Shown here one piece after another: positions 25,093 through 33,823 of a DNA stretch of 44,456 bases; positions within the stretch are counted from its first letter, which is position 1; each line of letters begins with the position of its first letter. Both the position numbers and the translations under genes were made by a program. The notes under the pieces were generated by a model. That model saw nothing but the letters and a program-made list of their open reading frames with translations, did no database searches and had not been told where the DNA came from. The DNA comes from Treponema sp. Its GTDB lineage: Bacteria; Spirochaetota; Spirochaetia; Treponematales; Treponemataceae. The DNA lies in contig JAFZYR010000100.1 of assembly GCA_017616165.1 (NCBI GenBank), positions 1 to 44,456 on the forward strand, written 5' to 3'.

Positions 25093-27048
25093 ATGAAACG
25101 TACTAAAATACGAATTGGATTTGTTGCCGACTATCTCAATTCTGAATATTCGGAGTGTCTTGTCAGTGGAATTACAACCTGCTGCAAGGAGCGTAATGTA
25201 GAGCTTCTCATTTACCAGATTGGAAAAATCAAACCCTATATAACAGCATCGGGTCATGACTACCAGTTTCTGGCAATTTCTTCACAGATAAACGAAAAGA
25301 ATGTAGATGGAATGATCATATCCTCCGGGACACAGCTGCACGGTATGTCCAAGTCAGCTTATACCTCTTATCTTCGTTCCTATAAGCCGCTTAAAATTGT
25401 AAGCCTTGCAAACGAAATACCCGGAATTCCTTCCATAGTCTGTGATGCCAAAAAATCCCTTGAAGCAATGGTTGCTTATCTTGTTAAGGAGCAGGGCTGC
25501 AAAAAGTTCGGCATTATGAGTGTCGAAAGCGATTCCAAAGAAATGAATCAGAGGACAGATATAATCAAGGAAGCCCTTAAAAAAAATAATATATCATCGT
25601 CGAACATAGTTTTGTGGAAGAGTAATTTTCATTATGCTTCCGCCTATGGTATTTTGAACGACTACTATTCAAAAAAGAAAAACCGTTTTAATTTTGATGC
25701 CATCATTGCAATGAACGATGACCTTGCCTTTGCCTGTATGGACTTTTGTGCACAGCGTGCAAATCTTCGTGTGCCGGAGGATATTGTAATTACCGGTTTT
25801 GATGACATGCAGAGAGCTTCGTTTTGTACGCCAAGCCTTACTACAATAAACCAGCAGGTTTACTATCAGGGCTATGCGGCTGCAAGAACACTTATTAATC
25901 AGATAAACTGCGAGGAGGTTCCAGAGGTTCAGTTAATAGAAGCAAAGGCAATCCTCAGGGAATCTACCGCAAAAAATAAAAACAGCAAAAAGCAGTTTGA
26001 TCCGCAGGATTGTATTTCGTTTGACCTTGCACAGACCGAAGGCGCAAATAACCGCTTTACCGTAACAGAATGGTTTAATAAGAGACAGCAGGTTTTCCAG
26101 GCGGCTCAGATGGATGCCTATATTCAGGATGACCTTGTATTGGAAAAGGTTGGTTCACGTATTACAAATCAGATCAGCGCTTTTGGAATTCAGGCAGCTG
26201 CTGTAGTGCTTTATGATCAGCCTGCAGAATTTAAAAAGCCTTTTGAATATTTTAACCTGCCAGAAAAGGCACGGCTTGTTTCCTGCTATGACTATGCTCT
26301 AAAGGAAAAGTCTTCTAAGCTGCATCTGCCGCTGGAATTTAATCCGAATGAAGAAATTTTACCGGAAGGCTGCTTAGATTTTACAGGAGAAGGCTTTGTT
26401 GCAATTTCACTTTTCAGAAATGCAATTCAGTATGGCTACATACTTTTAAAACGCGGCAATTTTGATACCAGCGTTTACGACCTTATTGCAAAGGCTGTTT
26501 CTATTCAGATAGATGAAAGCTTTGAATATTCAATGCACATAAAAACCAAGGTTGCCGTAACTGAAGGCTACAATATAATAAACGAGGTTACGCATATAGA
26601 CTACCTTACAGGCCTTAAAAATCATAAGGGCTTTATGGAGCTTGGAGATACTGCGCTCAAGTATTCGGAAGCAATGGGGCAGGGTGGCCTTATCCTTTAT
26701 TTTGACCTTAAAAATCTTAATAAGATAAATGATGAATTTGGCCATGCAGCCGGTGACCTTGCAATTAAAACCTTTGCAGGCATATTAAAGAATCATTTCC
26801 GTTCAAACGATATTATTGCGCGCCTTAATGGTGACAAATTTGCGGTAATAAGTCCTGGACTTACAATTGATAATTACAAAAAGATTAAGTCAAAAATCGA
26901 GGATGAATGTCAGGAAATGAAGAGTAAGCTGCTTCAGCCTTATGCAATTGCCTTTAAGCCGGACTTTGTAATGTTCCCTTCTCTTAAATATGGTTATTCA
27001 ATCAAAGGGTTAATGGAAAAATTTACCAGTCCCGCTGAATATAAGTAG
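25093..27048 (+). CDS. LacI-type sensor fused to a degenerate GGDEF domain
   Basis: A 651-residue paralogue of the gene at 20887, with the same order: LacI-like ligand domain (MKRTKIRIGFVADYLNSEYS; DAIIAMNDDLAFACMDFC; ITGFDDMQRASFCTPSLTTI), middle domain, GGDEF-like domain. Here the signature is NGDKF (579-583): the first G and the metal-binding E are changed, so cyclase activity is unlikely. The upstream metal-site aspartate is kept (YFDLKNLNKIND) and the I-site RSND (570-573) is intact. It may act as a c-di-GMP-binding effector or as a partner of its active paralogue. The 3' end overlaps the convergent OmpA-like gene by 26 bases. Confidence 0.82.
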   Translation: MKRTKIRIGFVADYLNSEYSECLVSGITTCCKERNVELLIYQIGKIKPYITASGHDYQFLAISSQINEKNVDGMIISSGTQLHGMSKSAYTSYLRSYKPLKIVSLANEIPGIPSIVCDAKKSLEAMVAYLVKEQGCKKFGIMSVESDSKEMNQRTDIIKEALKKNNISSSNIVLWKSNFHYASAYGILNDYYSKKKNRFNFDAIIAMNDDLAFACMDFCAQRANLRVPEDIVITGFDDMQRASFCTPSLTTINQQVYYQGYAAARTLINQINCEEVPEVQLIEAKAILRESTAKNKNSKKQFDPQDCISFDLAQTEGANNRFTVTEWFNKRQQVFQAAQMDAYIQDDLVLEKVGSRITNQISAFGIQAAAVVLYDQPAEFKKPFEYFNLPEKARLVSCYDYALKEKSSKLHLPLEFNPNEEILPEGCLDFTGEGFVAISLFRNAIQYGYILLKRGNFDTSVYDLIAKAVSIQIDESFEYSMHIKTKVAVTEGYNIINEVTHIDYLTGLKNHKGFMELGDTALKYSEAMGQGGLILYFDLKNLNKINDEFGHAAGDLAIKTFAGILKNHFRSNDIIARLNGDKFAVISPGLTIDNYKKIKSKIEDECQEMKSKLLQPYAIAFKPDFVMFPSLKYGYSIKGLMEKFTSPAEYK

Positions 27049-28369
27049 CACGTGGACGGGCGGTAATATAAACACGCCTGTTCTGTGCACGGCCTTCTTC
27101 TGTATCGTTGGAAGCAATAGGCATTGTTCCGCCGTAAGCCTTATAGGTAAAGATTGATTTATCAAGACCTTCGGCAATAAGTGCATCCATTACAGTCTTT
27201 GTTCGCTCTATAGAAAGGTTCAGCTGACCTACAGGCTTTCCTACATCGGCAGTATGACCTTCTACCAAAATTGTGTAGCCGTCATCAACCAGAAGCTTTT
27301 TGAGCTGCTCTGCAATCTGCTTTACGCGTTCTTCTTCTCCAGGCAAAAGAACCGGAGAATCAGGATAGAAGTTAAGATTAATTGCAAAAAGAATACCTTC
27401 AAGGCTGTCGGTAACAGTAACATCAGGGATTGCGTTTTCGTAGAAGTACTGCTTAACGGCCTCGTACTTAGCATAGTAGGTGCGGTCCTTTTCGGCAGTT
27501 GCAATATTGTAAATAAGCTGGTCCTGATCCAAAAGAATAACAACCTTGCCTTCGTTCAAAAGCTTTACGTTTTCCGGAACAGTAAGAATCTTGAGTGCAT
27601 CGCTGCGTTTAATTACAGGGTCTGTGCGGTTTATACCAAAAACCTCGGTTGCCTTTATATAAAGAGGGTCTTTTCCGACTCTCCATTCGTAGCGTTCAGG
27701 ATTATTTGAATAATCATAGGTAACAAGACCGTTCTGACGTACAATGTCCGGAGAAACCTCATTTTTTTCATAAATTATGTTCATGTTTTCGTCCCAGATA
27801 GTAGGGAAGAAGCAGGCATTTGTGTCGCCCTTTACAAATTCTCCGTGAACAGGGAGCTTTCCGCGTGCATCAATAATAATACCGGAATAGGCACGGGAAG
27901 GAATCATATCAATCGGTTCTTCCGGTGTGTAGCCGTAGTTGTGGCGTACAAGCTTCTGACCCAGGTTGTCTACATTAAGAGTGTTTGTGCAGTAAAGCTT
28001 GCTGGCATCAGGAGTAAATACATCAGGGGTTTTATAACCGTTAAGAATAAACTGATATACATCATCAAGGGTAATGTTTTCGTTGATTACAAGATCTTCA
28101 AGAGTGCTGGAAGAATCTGCATATAAAGAAAGCAGAGGCGGCTGAATAAGCTGCGGCATTTTAGACTTTATAATAGAAGAAGCCTTCTTTTTGCCGGAAG
28201 GCATTTCGAGTCCGGCTTTTTTTGTGTCCAGAGTAAGGTTTGAAGTAAAAGCCCTGGTAACCCAGTTTATTTCGCTGGTAGATTCAAGACTTGTTCCCTG
28301 TGCATAAACAACTGCACCGGACAAAATAATGAGACTTATTACAGCAGATTTAAACAAATTCTTTTTCAT
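27023..28369 (-). CDS. OmpA-family peptidoglycan-binding protein
   Basis: A 448-residue exported protein. It has a signal peptide (MKKNLFKSAVISLIILSGAVVYAQ) and a large N-terminal region of no family I recognise. The C-terminal OmpA domain (about 330-440) has GYTILVEGHTADVG, LSIERTKTVMDAL, YKAYGGTMPIASN and GRAQNRRVYI, the residues that bind diaminopimelate in peptidoglycan. It probably ties the outer membrane to the wall. It is the third gene of a minus-strand set after a TPR lipoprotein and a lytic transglycosylase, with a 15-base gap. Confidence 0.85.
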   Translation of the reverse strand: MKKNLFKSAVISLIILSGAVVYAQGTSLESTSEINWVTRAFTSNLTLDTKKAGLEMPSGKKKASSIIKSKMPQLIQPPLLSLYADSSSTLEDLVINENITLDDVYQFILNGYKTPDVFTPDASKLYCTNTLNVDNLGQKLVRHNYGYTPEEPIDMIPSRAYSGIIIDARGKLPVHGEFVKGDTNACFFPTIWDENMNIIYEKNEVSPDIVRQNGLVTYDYSNNPERYEWRVGKDPLYIKATEVFGINRTDPVIKRSDALKILTVPENVKLLNEGKVVILLDQDQLIYNIATAEKDRTYYAKYEAVKQYFYENAIPDVTVTDSLEGILFAINLNFYPDSPVLLPGEEERVKQIAEQLKKLLVDDGYTILVEGHTADVGKPVGQLNLSIERTKTVMDALIAEGLDKSIFTYKAYGGTMPIASNDTEEGRAQNRRVYITARPRATYIQRDW

Positions 28370-28384
28370 TAGTTCTTTATCGGA

Positions 28385-29644
28385 CTATTTTGAAGGAATA
28401 TAAAGAATTTTTCCTATTTTTAGGATGGCGTTTTCCTTTATACCGTTGAGCTCGCAGATCTGACTTACAGTGCAGCCGTATCTTCGGCTTATTGACCACA
28501 GGGAATCTCCCGCAACTACAGTATATTTTATAGGAAAATCAATAGGCTCCATGTTTTCCAGAGCGCTCTGTGCAATTTCCTGCATGCCGGCCGGAAGTCT
28601 TATCTGAGATTTTGTAGAAGGATGTGTAAAGCCAAGCACAAAGGACGGGTTCAGGCGCTTTAATTCCTGTGTGTCTATGCGCATTGTTTGTGCAAGCGTT
28701 GCAAGGGAATAGGCCTTATCTACGGTGATGTAGTCAAAAACCGCATTTTTTTCGTTGTATAAAACCTCATATTCTTCTTCGTGCAGGGGAAGGTCAATGC
28801 CATAATGCTCACAGTTTATGCATAAGTCTGCTATGGCAAGCAGCTTTGGAACATAAGCCTGTGTTTGTGCAGGAATAAGATTTTTCTGGCAGAGAGTCCA
28901 GAAGTCCTTTGTGTCATCCTTGGAAAGCTTTGCAATTGCACGGGTCATTGCTCCGGCTCCGCAGTTATAGGCTGCAATGGCAATGAGCCAGTCTCCAAAG
29001 GTATTATAGTTTTCGGTAAGCTTTTTAAGCGCTGCGTCTGTTTCCTTCCAGGGGTCAAGGCGTTCGTCCACATAATCGTTGAGCGTTAAAAAAGGCCATA
29101 CACTGTTTGCCATAAACTGCCATAGTCCCAGTGCCCCCGATTTTGATTTGGCATTTGTTTTATAGTTTGATTCTACAATAGGAAGATATTCAAGCTCCGG
29201 CGGTAATCCGGCATCTGCAAGGGCCTTTCTTATATAAAGGCGGTAATCTATTGCACCCTCCAGGGCATTATACAAAACCTGAGTCCATTTTGGGTCAAGA
29301 TACTGCTTAATAAAGCGGTCTATCTGTGCATTTTCCTCTGGCATGGGCAGGGTAAGCTCTTTTTTGGGTACGGTATTTTCTTCTTCAGCGGGAGTGTCTT
29401 CTTCAGCCACCTGCTCCTGTTCGCCGGCTTCCTCCGGTTCGGAGGTCTCTTCAAGCGGCAATAAATCTTCTTCAACATATTCGGGCAGCTCCTCTGTTAT
29501 GCTGTCCATAATTATTTCATCAGAATTATCTATAAACTCCTGAGTCCCGGTGTTTTCCGTCTGGTCAGAGTCTTGCTGTGCATACAAGAATGTACCGGTC
29601 AAAAGCGAGAAGACTATCAAAAGTGCAGGAAGTTTTTTTCTCAT
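28385..29644 (-). CDS. MltD-like lytic transglycosylase with C-terminal LysM
   Basis: A 419-residue exported enzyme. It has a signal peptide (MRKKLPALLIVFSLLTGTFLY), an acidic Glu/Asp-rich linker (about 25-95) and an SLT domain with catalytic glutamate in YLPIVESNYKTNAKS plus GALGLWQFM and AAYNCGAGAM. A C-terminal LysM is present (YTVVAGDSLWSISRRYGCTV, with LNGIKENAILKIGKILYIPS). It cleaves glycan strands of peptidoglycan. I chose the ATG at 29644, which overlaps the previous stop codon as TAATG, over an in-frame ATG at 29677. Only one LysM is seen, against two or more in many MltD proteins. Confidence 0.9.
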   Translation of the reverse strand: MRKKLPALLIVFSLLTGTFLYAQQDSDQTENTGTQEFIDNSDEIIMDSITEELPEYVEEDLLPLEETSEPEEAGEQEQVAEEDTPAEEENTVPKKELTLPMPEENAQIDRFIKQYLDPKWTQVLYNALEGAIDYRLYIRKALADAGLPPELEYLPIVESNYKTNAKSKSGALGLWQFMANSVWPFLTLNDYVDERLDPWKETDAALKKLTENYNTFGDWLIAIAAYNCGAGAMTRAIAKLSKDDTKDFWTLCQKNLIPAQTQAYVPKLLAIADLCINCEHYGIDLPLHEEEYEVLYNEKNAVFDYITVDKAYSLATLAQTMRIDTQELKRLNPSFVLGFTHPSTKSQIRLPAGMQEIAQSALENMEPIDFPIKYTVVAGDSLWSISRRYGCTVSQICELNGIKENAILKIGKILYIPSK

Positions 29645-30699
29645 TAGAGTTTGTTTCCAAGGTAAATACCGGCCCATTCCCAGTTTCCGTTGATGTCCGG
29701 GTCCAGTGGAAAGTTTATTTTTCTAAAGTAAAGGTACCAGGTAGAAACATAGGTGTTCCAGCCCCAGGTCTTTAAGTAAGCTTCGTTTGCGTTAGAGGAT
29801 TCATCAAGGGTTTCGGAGTAGTGGGCCTTACGGATCATCCAGTCTCCCATACTAAACTCTTCCTGTGCATTGGTTGCAGTTTCGTCCTGCCTCCACGACA
29901 TGGTAAAAAAGTTTACCTTGGCCTTGTAGCGGTCCAGTGCACGCCAGTCCCTGTTGTTTATAGCCTTTTTTACAGCTGCCTCCAGCTCCTGCAGGGTTTC
30001 AAAGGTCCAGTCCTTAGAGGAGTTGTTAAAGTCTACAAGGTGGCGGGCGTTTTTATAGGCATCCGGTTCACCCGGAATCTGAATTGTAGTTGCATCTGCC
30101 TGCTGAACAAAAAGCTCACAGGCCTTGAGTGCCTGGTCCCACTGATTATCATTTTCGTATTCAAGTGCAAGTCGCAGATAAAGCTCTGTAGTATTAATAT
30201 CCTGAGGAAAGCGGTTTATGAGCTCGTTAAAATACTTGATTCGGTGGCTTGGTGTCTTACTGATCTGAATGAGGTTCTGCAGACACATAAAGTGGATGGA
30301 ATTTCCCTTTACAAGCAGATCGGGGCATTTGGCAAGTATGCGGTCAAAATAGTATTCGGCTACCGGTTCTGCACCAAGCGAAAGATAGGCATGGGCGGTC
30401 ATGAGCAGCCAGTAGGAGTTGTACATATCATCAGGGTTCTTTTCTACCCATTCTGTCAAAAGCAGGATAGCTCCCTGATAGTCTTGTTCTGCAAGCTTTG
30501 TGTTTGCAATCTGATTTATTATGGCATAGCGCTGTTTGGAATCTAATTCCTGGGTTTCCAGGAGGTAGTTAAGCTGTTTCTGCGTTTCTTCCGGTGTAAA
30601 GGTAGAAGAATAGGTTTCATTTTTGCACGAAACCATAATATGAGCCGCAAAAACTCCGCACAGCAGCAGGAATATCATCTTTGTTTTTTGAAATTTCAT
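29644..30699 (-). CDS. TPR-like lipoprotein
   Basis: A 351-residue protein beginning MKFQKTKMIFLLLCGVFAAH, with a relaxed lipobox ending MVSC, then helical repeats resembling tetratricopeptides (AILLLTEWVEKNPDDMYNSY; LGAEPVAEYYFDRILAKCPD; YLRLALEYENDNQWDQALKA). The final 90 residues are tryptophan-rich and not TPR-like. No specific family recognised. I chose the ATG at 30699 because the ATG at 30777 would put the signal sequence inside the protein and lies in the divergent promoter region. First gene of a cell-wall-related operon with MltD-like and OmpA-like genes. Confidence 0.78.
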   Translation of the reverse strand: MKFQKTKMIFLLLCGVFAAHIMVSCKNETYSSTFTPEETQKQLNYLLETQELDSKQRYAIINQIANTKLAEQDYQGAILLLTEWVEKNPDDMYNSYWLLMTAHAYLSLGAEPVAEYYFDRILAKCPDLLVKGNSIHFMCLQNLIQISKTPSHRIKYFNELINRFPQDINTTELYLRLALEYENDNQWDQALKACELFVQQADATTIQIPGEPDAYKNARHLVDFNNSSKDWTFETLQELEAAVKKAINNRDWRALDRYKAKVNFFTMSWRQDETATNAQEEFSMGDWMIRKAHYSETLDESSNANEAYLKTWGWNTYVSTWYLYFRKINFPLDPDINGNWEWAGIYLGNKL

Positions 30700-30707
30700 A
30701 TTTTTTA

Positions 30708-30757
30708 ATCTAACATAGTGATTTATTATTGTAAAGATTAAATTTTGCAGATAGAAT
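30708..30757. promoter_or_regulatory. Overlapping divergent promoters
   Basis: Minus strand: TTTACA (30735-30730), 16 bases, TTAGAT (30713-30708). Plus strand: TTGTAA (30729-30734), 17 bases, TAGAAT (30752-30757). The two -35 boxes share the same bases. Both predicted start sites fall within about 2 bases of the respective ATG codons (30699 and 30765). Confidence 0.5.
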
Positions 30758-30764
30758 ATAATAT

Positions 30765-31382
30765 ATGAAGAAGCCACGTTTTTTTGTTACAGATTTTATG
30801 TCCTACCTTGGAGCAGCTCTTTTTATTATTGTTACGGCTGTTTATTTTCTGTTTTATGAAAAGGTAAACAATTTTTATTTTCATACTCTTCCTCTGATTG
30901 TTTCTTTGTTTGGCATTGTCGTTATTGTTCTTTCCATGAAAAACTCAAAAAAAATACATCAGATATTCATTGGCTTTCAGATGTTTTTCTGGGGACTCCT
31001 GTTTTTCTTTATAGGAATACAGCTTTTTCCATACACCTTTTATCAGTACTGGCCTTTAATTGGAGCTGCTTCGGGAATATTTTTATGTGTTGCCGGACTC
31101 GTCAAATATAAGAGGGTTTTATTCGGATATTTTATTGCAGCCCTTACCTTGTTTCTGCTTGGCTGCTGGTTCGCACTTTTTTCCTTTAGAATCATCAAAA
31201 TTCCGTTCCAGACTGTTGCCATTGTAGGCGGACCGTTGTTTTTAATAATGGCCGGTATTTTTATAATCGGATTTTTCCTTCTTCAGAAAAAACATGCAAA
31301 CCTTATGGTAAAAGAAGACGAAAATGAAGGTATAGAGGCAGATGATGTTTCGGCAGATATTTTGTCTGATTCAGATGCCTGA
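30765..31382 (+). CDS. Integral membrane protein of unknown function
   Basis: A 205-residue protein with about six hydrophobic segments (for example YLGAALFIIVTAVYFLFY, LIVSLFGIVVIVLSM, FWGLLFFFIGIQLF, AALTLFLLGCWFALF, FLIMAGIFIIGFFLL) and an acidic C-terminal tail (KEDENEGIEADDVSADILSD). I do not recognise a family. There is no Shine-Dalgarno sequence; the promoter places the start codon at or near the transcript's 5' end. The next gene follows 6 bases later. Confidence 0.7.
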   Translation: MKKPRFFVTDFMSYLGAALFIIVTAVYFLFYEKVNNFYFHTLPLIVSLFGIVVIVLSMKNSKKIHQIFIGFQMFFWGLLFFFIGIQLFPYTFYQYWPLIGAASGIFLCVAGLVKYKRVLFGYFIAALTLFLLGCWFALFSFRIIKIPFQTVAIVGGPLFLIMAGIFIIGFFLLQKKHANLMVKEDENEGIEADDVSADILSDSDA

Positions 31383-31388
31383 TATTGC

Positions 31389-33212
31389 TTGTGGTGGGCG
31401 CAGTTGCTTAAAGTCAGGAGTTTTAAAAAAAGCAGTTCTTTCTCTTCTATAATCTGCATGCTTGCAGCAGCTGCTTTATTTATGTCCTGTTTTTTTGTTT
31501 CCTGCGCTTCAAACAATACCGGGGAAGCAGACCATGTTTCTGCAGAATTTGTACCTGCCGACTCAAGTCTTGCACAGGACGACACACAAACCCAGGAAGA
31601 AGAGCTTGATTCAATAAAGCTTCCGCAGGCAGTAAAGCCCAAATCTTATTTTTCCAAGATTGATGAACAGATTGTACAAAATGTAGAGCTTGGTTCTCCA
31701 CAGTCGCTGAGTGCCGCCATGACAGCCTTGCGCAAAAATGAAGCAGAGTATATAGAAAGCGAAAAGGTTTTGATTTATGTAGCAACCCAGCTCATGTCCA
31801 TTTTGTGGTCTTCGCAGAAAATTACCTGGAATGTCTATGAAACTACAGAAGACACTCCTTATACAGCCGCACTCAATTCAGTTAAGAAGGGTATATACGA
31901 CACAAGCACCGGCAACAAGGATTTTCTTTCTACCTTTTTACCGACCCTTGTTTATCTTACACCGAATATAACCGCCAATGTTCAGCTTCAGTGCGGGCAG
32001 GGGCTCGAAGCTTCACTTAAGATGAATCCCGATTCTGTTGCTGCAAATTATCTTGCGGGGCTTTACTACGAAAAAAACGGCAAGTACGAAATGGCCGAGC
32101 CTTGTCTTAAAAAGGCCTATGCGGCTTCTCATGCAATGGAAATCGTGCTTGAATATGCAAAGGTTTTGAGCAAAAACGGAAATACGGCACTTGCAGAATC
32201 AATTATGAAGGAGCTTGGTTCGGACGGAACAAGCAGCCTTGCAGTGCTCAAGCAGAATGCTTACATTGCCTTTGAAAAGGGTGATTACACTGCTGCCGAA
32301 GAATATGTTGCCCGTGTACTTCAGCAGACTCCGAATGATCTGGAATTTGTATTGTTCCGCGCAAAGATATTTATAGAAAAGAATGATTATATTCATGCGG
32401 TATCGCTGCTTGATATGTATGCACGCCAGAATGATACAAACATTGATTATCTTATTTTAAGGTCACGCGTTCAGCTGGACTGGAGTAAAAATACTGCTGC
32501 CGCAACTGAAACAATCGAAAAGGCCATGCAGCTGTACCCGGATAACGTAGACGCAATTCTTATTGCAGCAAAAATCTCTTCTGCAACCGACGGGCCTGTA
32601 GCAGGTAAGTATGCCGACGAGCTTGCCGCAATTGTCCTTGAAAAAAGTCCAAATAATAAGGATGCACTCATCTATGCCCTTGACGGCTTAATTCAGCGTG
32701 AAAACTGGCAGGAGGCTTACCAGATAAGCAGCAGCCTTATAAAGACTCAGGGCGAAAATGAAAACGTAATACTCAAGCATGTTACTGTATGCCTTAAGCT
32801 CAAAAAGAACAGCGAGGCAATGGAGCTGGCACAGAGGGCTTATAATTCAAATCCTTCCAGCGAGGTTATTACACAAACCTACATCCTTGCCTGTACACAG
32901 GTGCTTTCGCGCGATGAATCGCTCAAGCTCATAGATTCCATGCTGCCGTCTGCTTCTTCCAAAATGAAAAGCTATCTTTATTATAGAAAAAGCTTTCTGG
33001 AACGCAGCGAAGACACAGCCCTGGCAGATCTGCGCTCAAGCCTCATTGCCAACCCGCGTAACAGCGATGCACTTTTCCGCCTGTACGAAATATACTTTGA
33101 CAAAAAAGACTACCGCAAGGCACAGTACTACCTTAAGCAGGTTGTAGCAATAAATCCAAACGACTCTTCTTACAAACGCCTTAACGAAGCACTTACACAG
33201 CTAGTGCAATAG
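31389..33212 (+). CDS. TPR-repeat lipoprotein
   Basis: A 607-residue protein dominated by tetratricopeptide repeats from about 210 to the end (SVAANYLAGLYYEKNGKYEM; NAYIAFEKGDYTAAEEYVAR; RNSDALFRLYEIYFDKKDYR). The N terminus has a basic, hydrophobic leader ending in a relaxed lipobox (FMSC or FVSC, about residues 34-39). The start is uncertain: I use TTG 31389, but TTG 31404 is possible and the first ATG (31458) is inside the signal sequence. No specific partner can be named; TPR lipoproteins usually scaffold envelope complexes. Confidence 0.75.
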   Translation: MWWAQLLKVRSFKKSSSFSSIICMLAAAALFMSCFFVSCASNNTGEADHVSAEFVPADSSLAQDDTQTQEEELDSIKLPQAVKPKSYFSKIDEQIVQNVELGSPQSLSAAMTALRKNEAEYIESEKVLIYVATQLMSILWSSQKITWNVYETTEDTPYTAALNSVKKGIYDTSTGNKDFLSTFLPTLVYLTPNITANVQLQCGQGLEASLKMNPDSVAANYLAGLYYEKNGKYEMAEPCLKKAYAASHAMEIVLEYAKVLSKNGNTALAESIMKELGSDGTSSLAVLKQNAYIAFEKGDYTAAEEYVARVLQQTPNDLEFVLFRAKIFIEKNDYIHAVSLLDMYARQNDTNIDYLILRSRVQLDWSKNTAAATETIEKAMQLYPDNVDAILIAAKISSATDGPVAGKYADELAAIVLEKSPNNKDALIYALDGLIQRENWQEAYQISSSLIKTQGENENVILKHVTVCLKLKKNSEAMELAQRAYNSNPSSEVITQTYILACTQVLSRDESLKLIDSMLPSASSKMKSYLYYRKSFLERSEDTALADLRSSLIANPRNSDALFRLYEIYFDKKDYRKAQYYLKQVVAINPNDSSYKRLNEALTQLVQ

Positions 33213-33213
33213 C

Positions 33214-33272
33214 TGGATTGCCACGTCGCTACGCTCCTCGTCATTGCGAGCACGAAGTGCGTGGCAATCCAC
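33214..33272. repeat. Family A palindrome
   Basis: An inverted copy (TGGATTGCCACG from 33214) and a forward copy (GTCATTGCGAG to CGTGGCAATCCA, ending 33271) are directly joined, giving a long hairpin just after the TPR lipoprotein gene; likely a terminator-like structure. Confidence 0.85.
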
Positions 33273-33282
33273 AATTTATCAC

Positions 33283-33311
33283 TAGACACACCCCTTTATA
33301 AATGATATTCT
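33283..33311 (+). promoter_or_regulatory. Promoter of yajC-secD-secF
   Basis: TAGACA (33283-33288), 17 bases, TATTCT (33306-33311). It shares its -35 with the lolA and second GGDEF promoters. The leader is about 47 bases and has an AGGACGG ribosome site (33352-33358). Confidence 0.55.
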
Positions 33312-33364
33312 AGTAAAATTGATATTATTATCAAAAAAAAATATTTAAAACAGGACGGAAATAT

Positions 33365-33802
33365 ATGTCTTTCATTCCATTTTTGACAGCAGGCGCACAG
33401 CAGGCTGCAGGTCCAGCCAGTTTGGCAGGTTCCTTTATTCCTTTATTGCTTATCATTGTAATCTTTTATTTTTTCCTTATTCGTCCACAGAATAAGAAGC
33501 AGAAGCAGACAGAACGCATGCTTGCTGCACTTAAAAAAGGCGATAAGATTATTACAATCGGTGGTATTCACGGTGTAATTTCTTCTGTAAAGGAAAACAC
33601 TGTAATTGTAAAGGTTGACGATGACTGCAAAATCGAATTCAACCGTACAGCTATTTCTACTGTAGAGCTTTCAGATGCAGAAAAGGCTAAGCTCGAACAG
33701 GAAGCTGCTGCTAAAAAAGCAAACAAATTTTCATTCGGAAAAAAGAAAACCGAAGATGCTGAACCACAGAAGGTAGAAGCTGCTTCGGAAGAAACTAAAT
33801 AA
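33365..33802 (+). CDS. yajC: Preprotein translocase subunit YajC
   Basis: A 145-residue protein with one N-terminal membrane segment (about 24-40, FIPLLLIIVIFYFFLIRPQ). The hallmark IRPQNKKQKQTERML follows, then GDKIITIGGIHGVISSVKEN. The C-terminal tail is long and Lys/Glu/Ala-rich, about 35 residues beyond the short E. coli form. YajC is an accessory to SecDF, and secD and secF follow. Confidence 0.95.
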   Translation: MSFIPFLTAGAQQAAGPASLAGSFIPLLLIIVIFYFFLIRPQNKKQKQTERMLAALKKGDKIITIGGIHGVISSVKENTVIVKVDDDCKIEFNRTAISTVELSDAEKAKLEQEAAAKKANKFSFGKKKTEDAEPQKVEAASEETK

Positions 33803-33823
33803 ATAATTCGGGGTAAAATAAAA

